A stretch of 64,000 bases of DNA. It comes from Citrobacter rodentium NBRC 105723 = DSM 16636. GTDB taxonomy: Bacteria; Pseudomonadota; Gammaproteobacteria; Enterobacterales; Enterobacteriaceae. Under the pieces are notes generated by a model. The model was given only the letters and a program-made list of their open reading frames with translations, did not search any database and was not told the origin of the DNA. A program made the position numbers and the translations under genes. The stretch lies in NCBI RefSeq assembly GCF_021278985.1, contig NZ_CP082833.1, positions 2,604,001 to 2,668,000 of the forward strand. Direction: 5' to 3'. Position 1 is the first letter of the stretch. The number at the start of each line of letters is the position of its first letter. Below, one piece after another: positions 34,743 to 43,551 of the stretch.

Positions 34743-35282
34743 ATGAGCAAATTAACCTTACAAGAGCAAATGCTGAAAGCGGGATTAGTCTCCAGCAAGA
34801 AGATGGCCAAAGTCCAGCGGACCGCCAAAAAATCACGCGTTCAGGCTCGCGAGGCCCGAGAAGCGGTGGAAGAGAACAAAAAAGCCCAGCTTGAGCGTGA
34901 CAGACAGCTTAGCGAGCAGCAGAAGCAGGCCGTGCTGGCGAAAGAACTGAAAGCGCAGGTGAAGCAGCTGATCGAAATGAACAGAATTACCGTCACCAGG
35001 GGCGATATCAGTTTTAACTTCACGGACAATAATCTTATCAAAAAGATCGACGTGGATAAGCTAACCCAGACGCAGCTTATCAACGGACGTCTGGCCATTG
35101 CGCGCCTGGCGATGGACAACAGCGGCGAGTGCCAATACGCCATCATCCCCGCCAGCGTCGCCGATAAAATTGCCCAGCGCGATGCCGACAGTATCGTTTT
35201 AAACAGTGCGCTGAGTCCGGAAGAAGAGGATGAAGACGATCCGTATGCCGACTTTAAAGTGCCTGATGATTTGATGTGGTGA
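34743..35282 (+). CDS. yaiL: YaiL-like DUF2058 protein
   Basis: This 179-residue protein is the same length as E. coli YaiL and very similar to it. The N-terminal half is a basic, Lys/Gln/Glu-rich coiled coil (residues 1-90, with KVQRTAKKSRVQAREAREA). The C-terminal part is compact, with the family end DDPYADFKVPDDLMW. The family is annotated as nucleoprotein or polynucleotide-associated, without a proven activity. The ATG at 34743 is used; the frame is open upstream. In E. coli K-12 yaiL lies elsewhere, so its position between fryA and ypdC differs. Confidence 0.9.
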   Translation: MSKLTLQEQMLKAGLVSSKKMAKVQRTAKKSRVQAREAREAVEENKKAQLERDRQLSEQQKQAVLAKELKAQVKQLIEMNRITVTRGDISFNFTDNNLIKKIDVDKLTQTQLINGRLAIARLAMDNSGECQYAIIPASVADKIAQRDADSIVLNSALSPEEEDEDDPYADFKVPDDLMW

Positions 35283-35361
35283 GCCGCGGCTACCAAAATC
35301 AGGCTTTACGCTTTACACTTCGCGCTGCAAAAAATTGACCCGGTATGAATAACAGGCGGTA

Positions 35362-35844
35362 ATGGCGATGAACGGAACGATCACAACGTGGTTTAAAGAT
35401 AAAGGCTTCGGATTTATCAAAGATGAAAACGGCGATAATCGTTATTTTCATGTGATTAAGGTCGCCAATCCGGAGCTGATAAAAAAAGATGCGGCGGTGA
35501 CTTTTGAGCCGACGGCCAACAGCAAAGGGCTGTCGGCATATGCGGTGAAAGTGATCCCGGACAGCAAGTATATCTATATCGCCGGTGAGCGCTTAAAGCT
35601 CACGTCGATCAAATCTTTTGTCGTATTCAGCGAAGAGGTTCCCGCCGATGCGCCGGTTGACAAAGAAAACGCGGTGCTGTCGGTCGGGGTGCTGATGAAC
35701 AATATCCGGCCCAAATCAGCCGCTAAGGCGGGTGAAATGCGCCCTGTGAAAAAGCTGGCGATCACCACTTTTCATGGTACGACGTTAGTTTTTTCGGAAG
35801 ATGAGATTGATATCGACGCCACGGTAAAAATGCTACGTATCTGA
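35362..35844 (+). CDS. Cold-shock-domain protein with C-terminal extension
   Basis: This 160-residue protein has a cold-shock domain at residues 1-70, with RNP1-like KDKGFGFIKDE and RNP2-like NRYFHVIKV. A second region of about 90 residues, from KYIYIAGERLKLTSIKSFVV, I do not recognise. The domain predicts single-stranded RNA or DNA binding in the cytoplasm. It is monocistronic, 79 bp after the YaiL-like gene and convergent with ypdC (8 bp between stops). It is absent at this position in E. coli K-12. Confidence 0.8.
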   Translation: MAMNGTITTWFKDKGFGFIKDENGDNRYFHVIKVANPELIKKDAAVTFEPTANSKGLSAYAVKVIPDSKYIYIAGERLKLTSIKSFVVFSEEVPADAPVDKENAVLSVGVLMNNIRPKSAAKAGEMRPVKKLAITTFHGTTLVFSEDEIDIDATVKMLRI

Positions 35845-35852
35845 GGCGCTGC

Positions 35853-36707
35853 TCACTGAAAACGCGCGCGGTACTCGCCCGGCGTCAGGCCAAACTGACG
35901 CCGGAACAGACGACAAAAATAGTCGCTGTCCTCATACCCGCACCGCTGTGCGACCTCGTTCACCGACAAATGATATTTCTGCAGAATCATCCGCGCCTTC
36001 GCCATGCGCACCCAGCGAACATAGTCGACAAAACTCATCGTGCCATGCCGGGTGAACAGCCGGGAAAGATGATTCGGCGTAATATTAAAAAATGTCGCCA
36101 CGCTCTCGCGGCTTAACGGTCGGGCGTAATTGTCCTGCACCCAGTTGCAAATACTGTGATAGAGAAATTCAGCGCGCGGACGGCGGATATCAGGGGGCGT
36201 ATTGACCACGCTACGGCACAGATGCAGCAGGCTCAGCACCAGCGGCTGAATAATGGCCTGCTCCTGCGGCGATCGACTCAAATGGGTGAGGGCGGTGAGC
36301 ATCGCTTCACCTTCGCCACGCTGGGGATGCGGCAGTTCAATGCGCCGGAGCGGGCGCAGCAGGGAGGCGCTGCGGGTATCGTAAAACGACAGGCCGAACC
36401 ATGCGGGGGCAAAGACCAGGCTTAACAGCATCACCGGTTTTTCACTTATCGGCAGGTTGGCGGCGCGGGCGGGAATAAACAACATTTCACCTTCGACCAG
36501 CCGGTGCTGGCTTTTTTCCAGCTGATTACCGTACTCGCCGCGCAGGACGATATCCAGGCGGGGGAGATCGAGACATAAACTCCCGCCGGGCAGCGCGGTG
36601 CCTGGCGTGGCGAACCAGACCCGTCCCAGCCGCTGCGGATTGAGTACCAGACCGCTGAACAGATCGGCAAAAAACTGTTGGTCTGCCGGTAAGCCGGGCT
36701 GTTTCAT
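35853..36707 (-). CDS. ypdC: AraC-family regulator YpdC
   Basis: This 284-residue protein has an N-terminal sensing half with a cupin-like part (residues 15-150) and a C-terminal AraC/XylS domain (about 185-284). The domain has two helix-turn-helices, ESVATFFNITPNHLSRLFTR and VNEVAQRCGYEDSDYFCRLF. It matches E. coli YpdC in length and place. It lies 10 bp downstream of ypdB in the ypdABC operon. Targets and inducer are unknown. Confidence 0.93.
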   Translation of the reverse strand: MKQPGLPADQQFFADLFSGLVLNPQRLGRVWFATPGTALPGGSLCLDLPRLDIVLRGEYGNQLEKSQHRLVEGEMLFIPARAANLPISEKPVMLLSLVFAPAWFGLSFYDTRSASLLRPLRRIELPHPQRGEGEAMLTALTHLSRSPQEQAIIQPLVLSLLHLCRSVVNTPPDIRRPRAEFLYHSICNWVQDNYARPLSRESVATFFNITPNHLSRLFTRHGTMSFVDYVRWVRMAKARMILQKYHLSVNEVAQRCGYEDSDYFCRLFRRQFGLTPGEYRARFQ

Positions 36708-36717
36708 CGTTTCCCCG

Positions 36718-37452
36718 CTACAAATGCATTAACTGCCTGAACTCCTTCACTTTACTCCGGCTTACCGGGATTTCAAACTCCAGATCTTTCAGCCGCAGAA
36801 TATAGGTGTTATTGAACCACGGTTCGATTTCGCGAATTTTGTTCAGATTGACGCAGAACGAGCGATGGCAGCGGAAGAAGTGCGAGGAAGGCAGCTTGTT
36901 GCAAAATTCCGTGATGTTGACCGGCATCACGTATGATTCCCGCCGCGTATAGACGAAGGTCATTTTTTCATGCGCTTCGGCGTAATAGATATCGTTGATC
37001 GGCGTAACGATGATCCGCTCGTCTTTGATCAGGTTGATGGTATCGTTCTCGCGCGTGACCGGACCGGCTGGCGCTGCGCCGGACTGCTGCTGTTGCCAGG
37101 CGGCCTCCAGCTTTTGCAGCATCCCGACGATGCGCGACTCCTGATAGGGTTTGAGAATGTAATCAAACGCTTCCAGCTCAAACGCTTCCACCGCGTGCTC
37201 TTTCCAGGCGGTGATGAACACGATAAACGGCTTGTGCGCGAACTGGCTGATATTTTGCGCCAGCAGTACGCCGTCGAGCGACGGAATATTGATATCCAGA
37301 AAAATGGCATCGACGCGGTTGTGCTGTAAAAACTTCAGCACGTCCAGACCGTCGTCGAAGGTACCGACGATCTCCATCTGGCTGTGCTCTTTTATCAGCC
37401 AGCTGAGTTCCTGCTGGGCAAGGAATTCATCTTCAACGATGATGACTTTCAC
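36718..37452 (-). CDS. ypdB: LytTR response regulator YpdB (PyrR)
   Basis: This 244-residue protein has a receiver domain (residues 1-120) with phospho-acceptor Asp in AIFLDINIPS (about 53). A LytTR DNA-binding domain (about 140-244) has HFFRCHRSFCVNLNKIREIE. It is partner of the histidine kinase YpdA, 14 bp upstream. In E. coli YpdAB responds to extracellular pyruvate and activates the transporter gene yhjX. That role should hold here given full-length conservation. Confidence 0.96.
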   Translation of the reverse strand: MKVIIVEDEFLAQQELSWLIKEHSQMEIVGTFDDGLDVLKFLQHNRVDAIFLDINIPSLDGVLLAQNISQFAHKPFIVFITAWKEHAVEAFELEAFDYILKPYQESRIVGMLQKLEAAWQQQQSGAAPAGPVTRENDTINLIKDERIIVTPINDIYYAEAHEKMTFVYTRRESYVMPVNITEFCNKLPSSHFFRCHRSFCVNLNKIREIEPWFNNTYILRLKDLEFEIPVSRSKVKEFRQLMHL

Positions 37453-37466
37453 TGTATGACTCCGGC

Positions 37467-39161
37467 TTAAAGCATTAACGTTGCGGGCGAGGCGCTGGCG
37501 CGCTGGTTCGGCACATAAAACGCGATTTCCGTGCCGGGCTCCAGGCGGCGGATATGCAGGCCTTCGCCGTATAACAGCTTAACGCGATGATGGACGTTAA
37601 GCAGGCCGATTTTATTACCGGGCATTTCGTTGGATTCGACGCGTTCAATCATCGCCGGGTCAATGCCATGCCCGGTGTCGCGCACGGCGATGCGCACCCG
37701 GTTGCCGCATTCGGCGACGCTAATCGTGACCACGCCTTTTCCCTTGCAGGGCTGGATACCGTGGACGATGGCGTTTTCCACCAGCGGCTGAATCAGCAGG
37801 CTCGGAATAGCGCAGTTCACTTCTTCGTCAATGTCATAAATGACGGTCAGCTTGTCACCAAAACGAGCCTGCTCAATGGCGATGTAGTCTTTAATCTGAT
37901 ACAGCTCTTTTTTAATGTCGATCTGCTCATCGTCTTTTAATTCAATGTTATAGCGCAGATAGCGCGACAGGTTAAAAATCAGCTGGCGGGCGGTGTCCGG
38001 ATTGAGCCGGATGGATGACGAGATGGCATTCAGCGCGTTAAACAGGAAATGAGGATTAATTTTACTTTGCAGCGCGCGCAGCTCTGCCTTATTTGCCATT
38101 TCCCGCAGCTGTTCGGCGCGCGACACTTCCAGCTGGGTCGAGATAATCTGCGACAAGCCTATCGCCATCTCCTGCAGTGACGAGGTGATCTGATGGGCGT
38201 GACAGTAGTAAATTTTCAGCGTGCCGGTGACCACGCCTTTTTCCCATAACGGAATGACCAGCATGGAGTGGATTTCCGGAGTGCGGTGTGCTTCATCATT
38301 GTTTTTAATGATGATTTTTCCATAGTTGATCGCCTGACGGGTAGTGGGACTGATGAAATTATCGTTATTGTGATAATTCGCCTCGCCAACGCCGACATAG
38401 GCCAGCACATGTTCAGTGTTGGTGATCGCCACCGCATCGGCGTGAATATCATGCCGGATGATTTCGCAGATCTGGCGTAACGACTCGCTGTTGACGTGAC
38501 GAAACAGCGGCAGGGTTTTGTTGGCGATATCCAGCGCCAGCTTGGCCTGGCGGGCGGCGCTGGCCTCTTTCTCGCCCTCGACGCTTTGTACCAGCAGCAC
38601 GATAAAGCCAATACAGACGCTGCCGAGAATCATCGGAATACCGATTTTAGAGACAATATCCACTCCCAGCGCGACGGTCGGCGCCCAGATGATGACCAGA
38701 ATCATCGTCAGCGTTTCGCACAGCATGCCGCCTAAAATCCCGACGCGCCAGTGCTGCGCTTTCGGTATCCTGCGGTTAATCCAGCCTGAAATACAGCCGG
38801 CCAGGATGCTGGTGATGAAGCAGGGAACCGCAGTGACGCCGCCGATATCGATCAGATAGCGGTGCGTACCGGCAATCATCCCCGTAATAATCCCCACCCA
38901 GGGTCCAAACAGAATACCGCCCGACATCACAGCGATGATGCGCACATTCACCAGCGAGCCTTCTACCGGCACGCCGGACCAGGTGCTGAACAGCGCGAAC
39001 AGTGAAAAAATGGCGGTAACGCCGAGCAATTCCTGCGGCGTGTGGGCTGATTTGTGCAGTAATTCACGGAACAGACGGATGCGGATAAGAAAGAACAGAC
39101 AGAAAAGCATCAGCGCTGCCCGATCGAAAACCGCCAGCAGCATAGTAAATATTTCGTGCAC
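37467..39161 (-). CDS. ypdA: LytS-type histidine kinase YpdA (BtsS-like pyruvate sensor)
   Basis: This 564-residue inner-membrane kinase (565 in E. coli) has an N-terminal 5TM-LYT sensor (residues 1-200, with GPWVGIITGMIAGTHRYLID) and a GAF domain (about 220-350). The His_kinase domain has phospho-acceptor histidine in KINPHFLFNALNAISSS (about 370). The ATP-binding N and G boxes are LVENAIVHGI and DTGHGIDP. It senses pyruvate and phosphorylates YpdB. First gene of ypdABC, divergent from alaC. Confidence 0.96.
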   Translation of the reverse strand: MHEIFTMLLAVFDRAALMLFCLFFLIRIRLFRELLHKSAHTPQELLGVTAIFSLFALFSTWSGVPVEGSLVNVRIIAVMSGGILFGPWVGIITGMIAGTHRYLIDIGGVTAVPCFITSILAGCISGWINRRIPKAQHWRVGILGGMLCETLTMILVIIWAPTVALGVDIVSKIGIPMILGSVCIGFIVLLVQSVEGEKEASAARQAKLALDIANKTLPLFRHVNSESLRQICEIIRHDIHADAVAITNTEHVLAYVGVGEANYHNNDNFISPTTRQAINYGKIIIKNNDEAHRTPEIHSMLVIPLWEKGVVTGTLKIYYCHAHQITSSLQEMAIGLSQIISTQLEVSRAEQLREMANKAELRALQSKINPHFLFNALNAISSSIRLNPDTARQLIFNLSRYLRYNIELKDDEQIDIKKELYQIKDYIAIEQARFGDKLTVIYDIDEEVNCAIPSLLIQPLVENAIVHGIQPCKGKGVVTISVAECGNRVRIAVRDTGHGIDPAMIERVESNEMPGNKIGLLNVHHRVKLLYGEGLHIRRLEPGTEIAFYVPNQRASASPATLML

Positions 39162-39548
39162 GGGGGACTCTTGCTAAAGGGGGAAACCACTATGATAGGT
39201 AACCGTGAGGCGGATGACCAGCCTGTAACAAGCGTGTGCGTAATGAGGAAAAACCACAGTTTCAAAAGGGGATTGTCTGATAACCGACGCGTTTACATTG
39301 TATTTCGCCAAATAATGTGTCGCCAGGTTAATTTGATAACAAGGAACTGTTATGAGAAAGTAAAGTGGAAAATGGATGAATATCAATAGCTTCCCCTTTT
39401 TATATTGTGCTTCCTCTTTTAAGCGGCGGAAAAATATTTCTTCGCCCCTCTCGACAGCGGGAAATTAATCAGGCTATTTTCTAAGCGTGCCACCATCGTG
39501 GCAGCGTCGCTCGGACGGTCCGGGCGCTAACGTGAATCTGAGGAAATT
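39162..39548. promoter_or_regulatory. Divergent ypdA-alaC intergenic region
   Basis: These 387 bp contain promoters for ypdABC (leftward) and alaC (rightward). The alaC-proximal hairpin GCGTGCCACCATCGTGGCAG (39484-39503) lies about 45 bp before the alaC start and could shape the leader. I see no gene. Confidence 0.5.
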
Positions 39549-40820
39549 ATGGCTGACTCTCGCCCTGAACGTCGCTTTACGCGTATCGATCGTCTCCCAC
39601 CCTACGTGTTTAACATTACCGCTGAACTGAAGATGGCTGCGCGTCGGCGCGGCGAAGATATTATCGATTTCAGTATGGGAAACCCGGACGGCGCCACGCC
39701 GCCGCATATTGTCGAAAAGCTATGCACCGTAGCGCAGCGCCCGGACACACATGGTTATTCCACATCTCGCGGGATCCCGCGTCTGCGCAGGGCGATCTCC
39801 CGCTGGTATCAGGAACGCTATCACGTTGATATCGATCCGGAAACGGAAGCCATCGTGACCATTGGTTCAAAAGAGGGGCTGGCGCATCTGATGCTGGCTA
39901 CGCTCGATCATGGTGATACCGTACTGGTGCCTAACCCAAGCTACCCCATTCATATTTACGGCGCGGTCATCGCCGGCGCCCAGGTCCGCTCGGTGCCGCT
40001 GGTGGAAGGCGTGGACTTTTTCAACGAGCTTGAGCGCGCGATTCGCGAGAGCTATCCGAAGCCGAAGATGATGATCCTCGGCTTCCCGTCGAATCCCACG
40101 TCACAGTGCGTCGAGCTGGAGTTCTTTGAAAAAGTGGTGGCGCTGGCGAAGCGTTACGATGTGCTGGTGGTTCACGATCTGGCCTATGCCGATATTGTAT
40201 ACGATGGCTGGAAAGCGCCGTCGATCATGCAGGTGCCGGGCGCGCGCGACGTAGCGGTGGAGTTCTTCACCCTGTCGAAAAGTTACAACATGGCGGGCTG
40301 GCGCATCGGCTTTATGGTAGGCAATAAAACGCTGGTCAGCGCGCTGGCGCGCATCAAGAGCTACCATGATTACGGTACGTTTACGCCGTTGCAGGTGGCG
40401 GCAATCGCGGCGCTGGAAGGCGATCAGCAGTGCGTACGCGATATTGCAGAGCAATACAAACGTCGCCGTGACGTGCTGGTGAAAGGGCTGCACGAGGCTG
40501 GCTGGATGGTTGACATGCCGAAGGCGTCAATGTACGTGTGGGCGAAGATCCCGGAGCAGTACGCCGCAATGGGATCGCTGGAATTTGCTAAAAAGCTATT
40601 GAATGAGGCGAAAGTCTGCGTCTCGCCGGGTATTGGCTTCGGTGACTATGGCGACACGCACGTGCGCTTTGCGCTGATCGAGAACCGCGACCGTATTCGC
40701 CAGGCGATCAGGGGCATTAAGGCGATGTTTCGCGCCGATGGCCTGCTGCCAGCTGCGGCAAAATCCGCTTCCGAATCCGCCGGGCAGGAAGCCGTTGCGG
40801 GTACTCCGGATAAGTCATAG
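39549..40820 (+). CDS. alaC: Glutamate-pyruvate aminotransferase AlaC
   Basis: This 423-residue pyridoxal-phosphate enzyme of fold type I makes alanine from pyruvate and glutamate. The PLP lysine is in TLSKSYNMAGWRIGF (about residue 244). Substrate arginine is in the late region THVRFALIENRDRIRQAI. It is about 11 residues longer than E. coli AlaC, owing to the C-terminal tail (SESAGQEAVAGTPDKS). Start ATG follows TGAGGAAATT. It is monocistronic with its own terminator. Confidence 0.97.
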   Translation: MADSRPERRFTRIDRLPPYVFNITAELKMAARRRGEDIIDFSMGNPDGATPPHIVEKLCTVAQRPDTHGYSTSRGIPRLRRAISRWYQERYHVDIDPETEAIVTIGSKEGLAHLMLATLDHGDTVLVPNPSYPIHIYGAVIAGAQVRSVPLVEGVDFFNELERAIRESYPKPKMMILGFPSNPTSQCVELEFFEKVVALAKRYDVLVVHDLAYADIVYDGWKAPSIMQVPGARDVAVEFFTLSKSYNMAGWRIGFMVGNKTLVSALARIKSYHDYGTFTPLQVAAIAALEGDQQCVRDIAEQYKRRRDVLVKGLHEAGWMVDMPKASMYVWAKIPEQYAAMGSLEFAKKLLNEAKVCVSPGIGFGDYGDTHVRFALIENRDRIRQAIRGIKAMFRADGLLPAAAKSASESAGQEAVAGTPDKS

Positions 40821-40856
40821 CCATCAGGCGGCCATCACGCAAAGAGCGTAAAAACA

Positions 40857-40884
40857 AACAGGAGCCATCAGGCTCCTGTTCTTT
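40857..40884. terminator. Bidirectional terminator between alaC and ypdK
   Basis: AACAGGAGCC and GGCTCCTGTT form a perfect 10-bp stem with an ATCA loop. CTTT follows on the + strand, and on the reverse strand TTTGTTTTTACG follows. It serves the convergent alaC and ypdK transcripts. Confidence 0.88.
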
Positions 40885-40899
40885 GCTGCATTATTGCCA

Positions 40900-40971
40900 T
40901 TAGATCATCAGGGCAAACGTACCGGCCCAAACGATGACCATAAAAGAAATGCCCATAAAGAAATATTTCAC
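40900..40971 (-). CDS. ypdK: Small membrane protein YpdK
   Basis: This 23-residue protein (KYFFMGISFMVIVWAGTFAL and on, ending MI) matches E. coli YpdK. It is a single hydrophobic helix expected in the inner membrane. The start here is GTG at 40971. An out-of-frame ATG lies 7 bp upstream. It is convergent with alaC and lies between alaC and lpxP, the same neighbourhood as in E. coli. Function unknown. Confidence 0.88.
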   Translation of the reverse strand: MKYFFMGISFMVIVWAGTFALMI

Positions 40972-41325
40972 GTTTCATCTCTCCGCGCAGTGACTGATAC
41001 GCCTGAATGAATTTTCATCTCATAGGATTATAGAGAGCTGATGTTGGCGGTAACGAAACTCGGGAAGTTTCCCGTTTCGCCCTCTGGCATCACCTCAGAA
41101 TTCTGTGCTTCATTGCTCCAGACGGCGCTAATGTACGCCTAAAAATGTGACGAAACAAGAGGCATTTTCTTATTTACTTTTAGTAACTTACCAGTGTCGT
41201 GATTCGGCGACAGTATAATTTCTGACGGTAATAAATTGCTGTTCAGCGACGCTGATTTCAGGGCGATAAAGGGATACGAATCCTGTAAAAAAACAAGCTA
41301 ACTGGCGGGGCGGACATTAAAAAGG
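40972..41325. other. Gene-free stretch between ypdK and the IS4-family element
   Basis: About 350 bp without a recognisable gene. It holds the ypdK promoter (reverse strand) and a hairpin CGAAACTCGGGAAGTTTCCC..TTTCG at 41054-41079. The hairpin is not followed by a clear T-run. The right end is the old downstream side of the lpxP terminator. Confidence 0.5.
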
Positions 41326-41335
41326 GCCTTGCGGC
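41326..41335. repeat. Target-site duplication, left copy (GCCTTGCGGC)
   Basis: This 10-bp direct repeat is identical to 42617-42626 and borders the IS4-family element. It corresponds to the stem and loop of the lpxP terminator hairpin. Confidence 0.93.
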
Positions 41336-42616
41336 CTGAGGGTTCCCCAGAAACATCATTAATACACCATAATGATGTTTCGATAGGCCCTCGCCATATC
41401 GGCGTATACCCTGTCGGGGTTCATCCCCGACAGGAGCCCCGGCGACTGCCTGATGACATTTTCACTCAATGTCAGATACGACAGCACCCTGCGTGATTTC
41501 TCACTGTTCGCCTGGAACCATCGATTTATTCCCTTACTTTCAAGGTAATATCCTGTCAGCCATATGATGATGCTGTAGAGAACTGCAACCAGGCAAAGCA
41601 CGGATATTCGTTTCTCCCCCCGGCTTTTACTTGCCCGCAGTCCCAACCCATAGCGCTCGCTTTTTTCATCCCTGAAGTTCTGTTCTATCTGCATACGGCG
41701 ACTATAAATTTTAACAATCTCGCGTGGCTTATATTCCATCAGGCTGGTAAAAAGCAGCCACGGTTCACGCGCATTTTTACGGTACATCCTGTCTGTTCTG
41801 GGGTAATGCTGGCTGCTTTTCCTGCCCGTCGCCCTCTTATGTACGGTGTAAAAATGTCCCGGACAGTCACGACTGGCGTTGCGTGCCAGTCGCCCGAATC
41901 CCAGATAGCGCGCCGTTGTTGATGATGCAATATCCCGCGCCATCTGCCAATCTTCATCCCCGACGACCTGAAAATAGAGGCTGCCCCTGACTCGTCCGAC
42001 AAAATCCCAGCCCAGAGAACGGATGTGGTGAAACCAGCTGCTGCGAAAGCCTGCATCAGTCACGATAATGACCTGCTTATCTTTGCCGATGGCAGTAGCC
42101 ATCTGATCGAGAAAGGCATTTTGCACGGCAGAGTTGTTCTGGTAGCGGGAGGAAATGACTTTACTCATCAGAGGAATAGCTCTGCCATCGCACAATAAGC
42201 TTGCCCGCAAAACACTGAGCTCTGATGAAGGATAACCACTCCAGTCCACGGCAATGACACAAACTGAAAGACTGTGTGTGAGTCGGGATACAAGCTGCCG
42301 GTAGACGGAGGGAATATCACTGAACATCAGGTCGCTGTTGAGGTGCCGGTCAACACGCTTAATCTTGTGCTTAACACGTGCGGGGCCTGGCAGGTATCTG
42401 CCGATGCTGGTAAGAGAAAGCGAAGCACCACGCGTCAGGGCCACGGTCATATCGAGCAGGGCATTTTTACGGTACTGATGAATGGAGTTCAGGGACTGGC
42501 TGAAAAATTTATGGCAAACTTGTGAAGCAGGCATAGAGGAGTGACCTTACTTTTTGGTGGAACACTAAGTAGATCACAACCTTCTATGCCTGTCTTTATT
42601 TATGGGGAACCCTCAG
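41336..42616 (-). mobile_element. IS4-family insertion sequence (1281 bp)
   Basis: The terminal inverted repeats CTGAGGGTTCCCCA match at both ends and resemble IS10/IS4-group ends (CTGA...). It encodes one intact transposase. A 10-bp target duplication flanks it. It sits in the terminator hairpin downstream of lpxP and leaves a hairpin-like repeat on both sides. Confidence 0.94.
41359..42534 (-). CDS. IS4-family transposase
   Basis: This 391-residue DDE transposase has the first Asp in VIAVDWSGYPSSE (about residue 97), the second in IIVTDAGFRSSWF (about 158) and the IS4 signature Y-x2-R-x3-E-x6-K in YSRRMQIEQNFRDEKS (Glu about 290). The gene spans nearly the whole element and is intact. It is related to IS10-type and ISCro-type transposases; I do not assign the exact element name. 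Confidence 0.94.
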   Translation of the reverse strand: MPASQVCHKFFSQSLNSIHQYRKNALLDMTVALTRGASLSLTSIGRYLPGPARVKHKIKRVDRHLNSDLMFSDIPSVYRQLVSRLTHSLSVCVIAVDWSGYPSSELSVLRASLLCDGRAIPLMSKVISSRYQNNSAVQNAFLDQMATAIGKDKQVIIVTDAGFRSSWFHHIRSLGWDFVGRVRGSLYFQVVGDEDWQMARDIASSTTARYLGFGRLARNASRDCPGHFYTVHKRATGRKSSQHYPRTDRMYRKNAREPWLLFTSLMEYKPREIVKIYSRRMQIEQNFRDEKSERYGLGLRASKSRGEKRISVLCLVAVLYSIIIWLTGYYLESKGINRWFQANSEKSRRVLSYLTLSENVIRQSPGLLSGMNPDRVYADMARAYRNIIMVY

Positions 42617-42626
42617 GCCTTGCGGC
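42617..42626. repeat. Target-site duplication, right copy (GCCTTGCGGC)
   Basis: Identical to 41326-41335. Together with AAAGG before and CCTTT after, the uninterrupted site reads AAAGGGCCTTGCGGCCCTTT, the lpxP terminator hairpin. Confidence 0.93.
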
Positions 42627-42630
42627 CCTT

Positions 42631-43551
42631 TCAGATGTAAAGCGAGGCTTCACCCAGAGGTCGGGTTTTGAAACGGCGATGGATCCAGAGATACTGCTCC
42701 GGGGCGCGCATGATCTCTTTCTCGATAATCTTGTTCATATAGGCTGCGGCCTGATTTTCATCGGCCGGGTAGCCTTCCATTTCCGGCGTGATGTATAGGC
42801 GATAGCCGCGGTTATTGGCTTTTCTCACCATCGTGACGGTGAGCATGGCCGCTCCCGACAGACGCGACAGCACATAGGTGCCGTTGGTGGTGGCGACGTT
42901 TTCTACGGCGAAAAAGGGAGCGAACGAACTGCCCTTCGGACCGTAATCCTGATCGGGGGCAAACCAGACTGCCTCCCCTTTTTTCAGTGCTCCGACGATG
43001 CCGCGCAGATTATTTCTGCCGATCATCGCTTTATTCGAACGCATCCGTCCCCGCGTCTGCACCCACTCCATCAGCGGATTATTATGTGGACGATAGGTCG
43101 CCATCATCGGCTGGCACAATCCCATCACCCTGCCGCCAAGTTCCAGCGACATAAAATGCACGCCGACGACCATGACGCCGCGATCCTGTCGCTGGGCGCG
43201 CTGCAGGTTATCCAGCCCCTCAACGTCAAACCATTTACGTACGCGACGATCCGGCCAGAACCAGGCCATGCCGGTTTCGAGCAACGCCATGCCGAGAGAA
43301 CGGAAATTCTCCGTGATCATCGTCTCCCGTTGCTCTGAAGAATAAGTGGGAAAGCAGAGTTCGAGATTTTTACGCGCAATAGACTCTCGGCGTTTCAGAA
43401 ACGGGCGAGCCAGCGTGCCGGTACGGGTGCCAAGAAAGCACAGGACAGGGTAGGGTAGCTGCACCAGTAACCAGAGAAAACCGAGGCCAAACCAGGTCAG
43501 CCAGTAGCGCGGATGTAAAAACGCGCGGGAAAATTTGCGTGTTGGAGACAT
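42631..43551 (-). CDS. lpxP: Lipid A palmitoleoyltransferase LpxP
   Basis: This 306-residue inner-membrane acyltransferase has the same length as E. coli LpxP when started at the ATG at 43551 (MSPTRKFSRAFLHPRYWLTW). The frame is open 66 bp upstream. The catalytic HX4E motif is in GVHFMSLELGG (about residue 132). It transfers palmitoleate to Kdo2-lipid IVA at low temperature, replacing laurate. The terminator just downstream is interrupted by the IS4-family element, but the 42617-42635 sequence retains part of it. Confidence 0.95.
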   Translation of the reverse strand: MSPTRKFSRAFLHPRYWLTWFGLGFLWLLVQLPYPVLCFLGTRTGTLARPFLKRRESIARKNLELCFPTYSSEQRETMITENFRSLGMALLETGMAWFWPDRRVRKWFDVEGLDNLQRAQRQDRGVMVVGVHFMSLELGGRVMGLCQPMMATYRPHNNPLMEWVQTRGRMRSNKAMIGRNNLRGIVGALKKGEAVWFAPDQDYGPKGSSFAPFFAVENVATTNGTYVLSRLSGAAMLTVTMVRKANNRGYRLYITPEMEGYPADENQAAAYMNKIIEKEIMRAPEQYLWIHRRFKTRPLGEASLYI

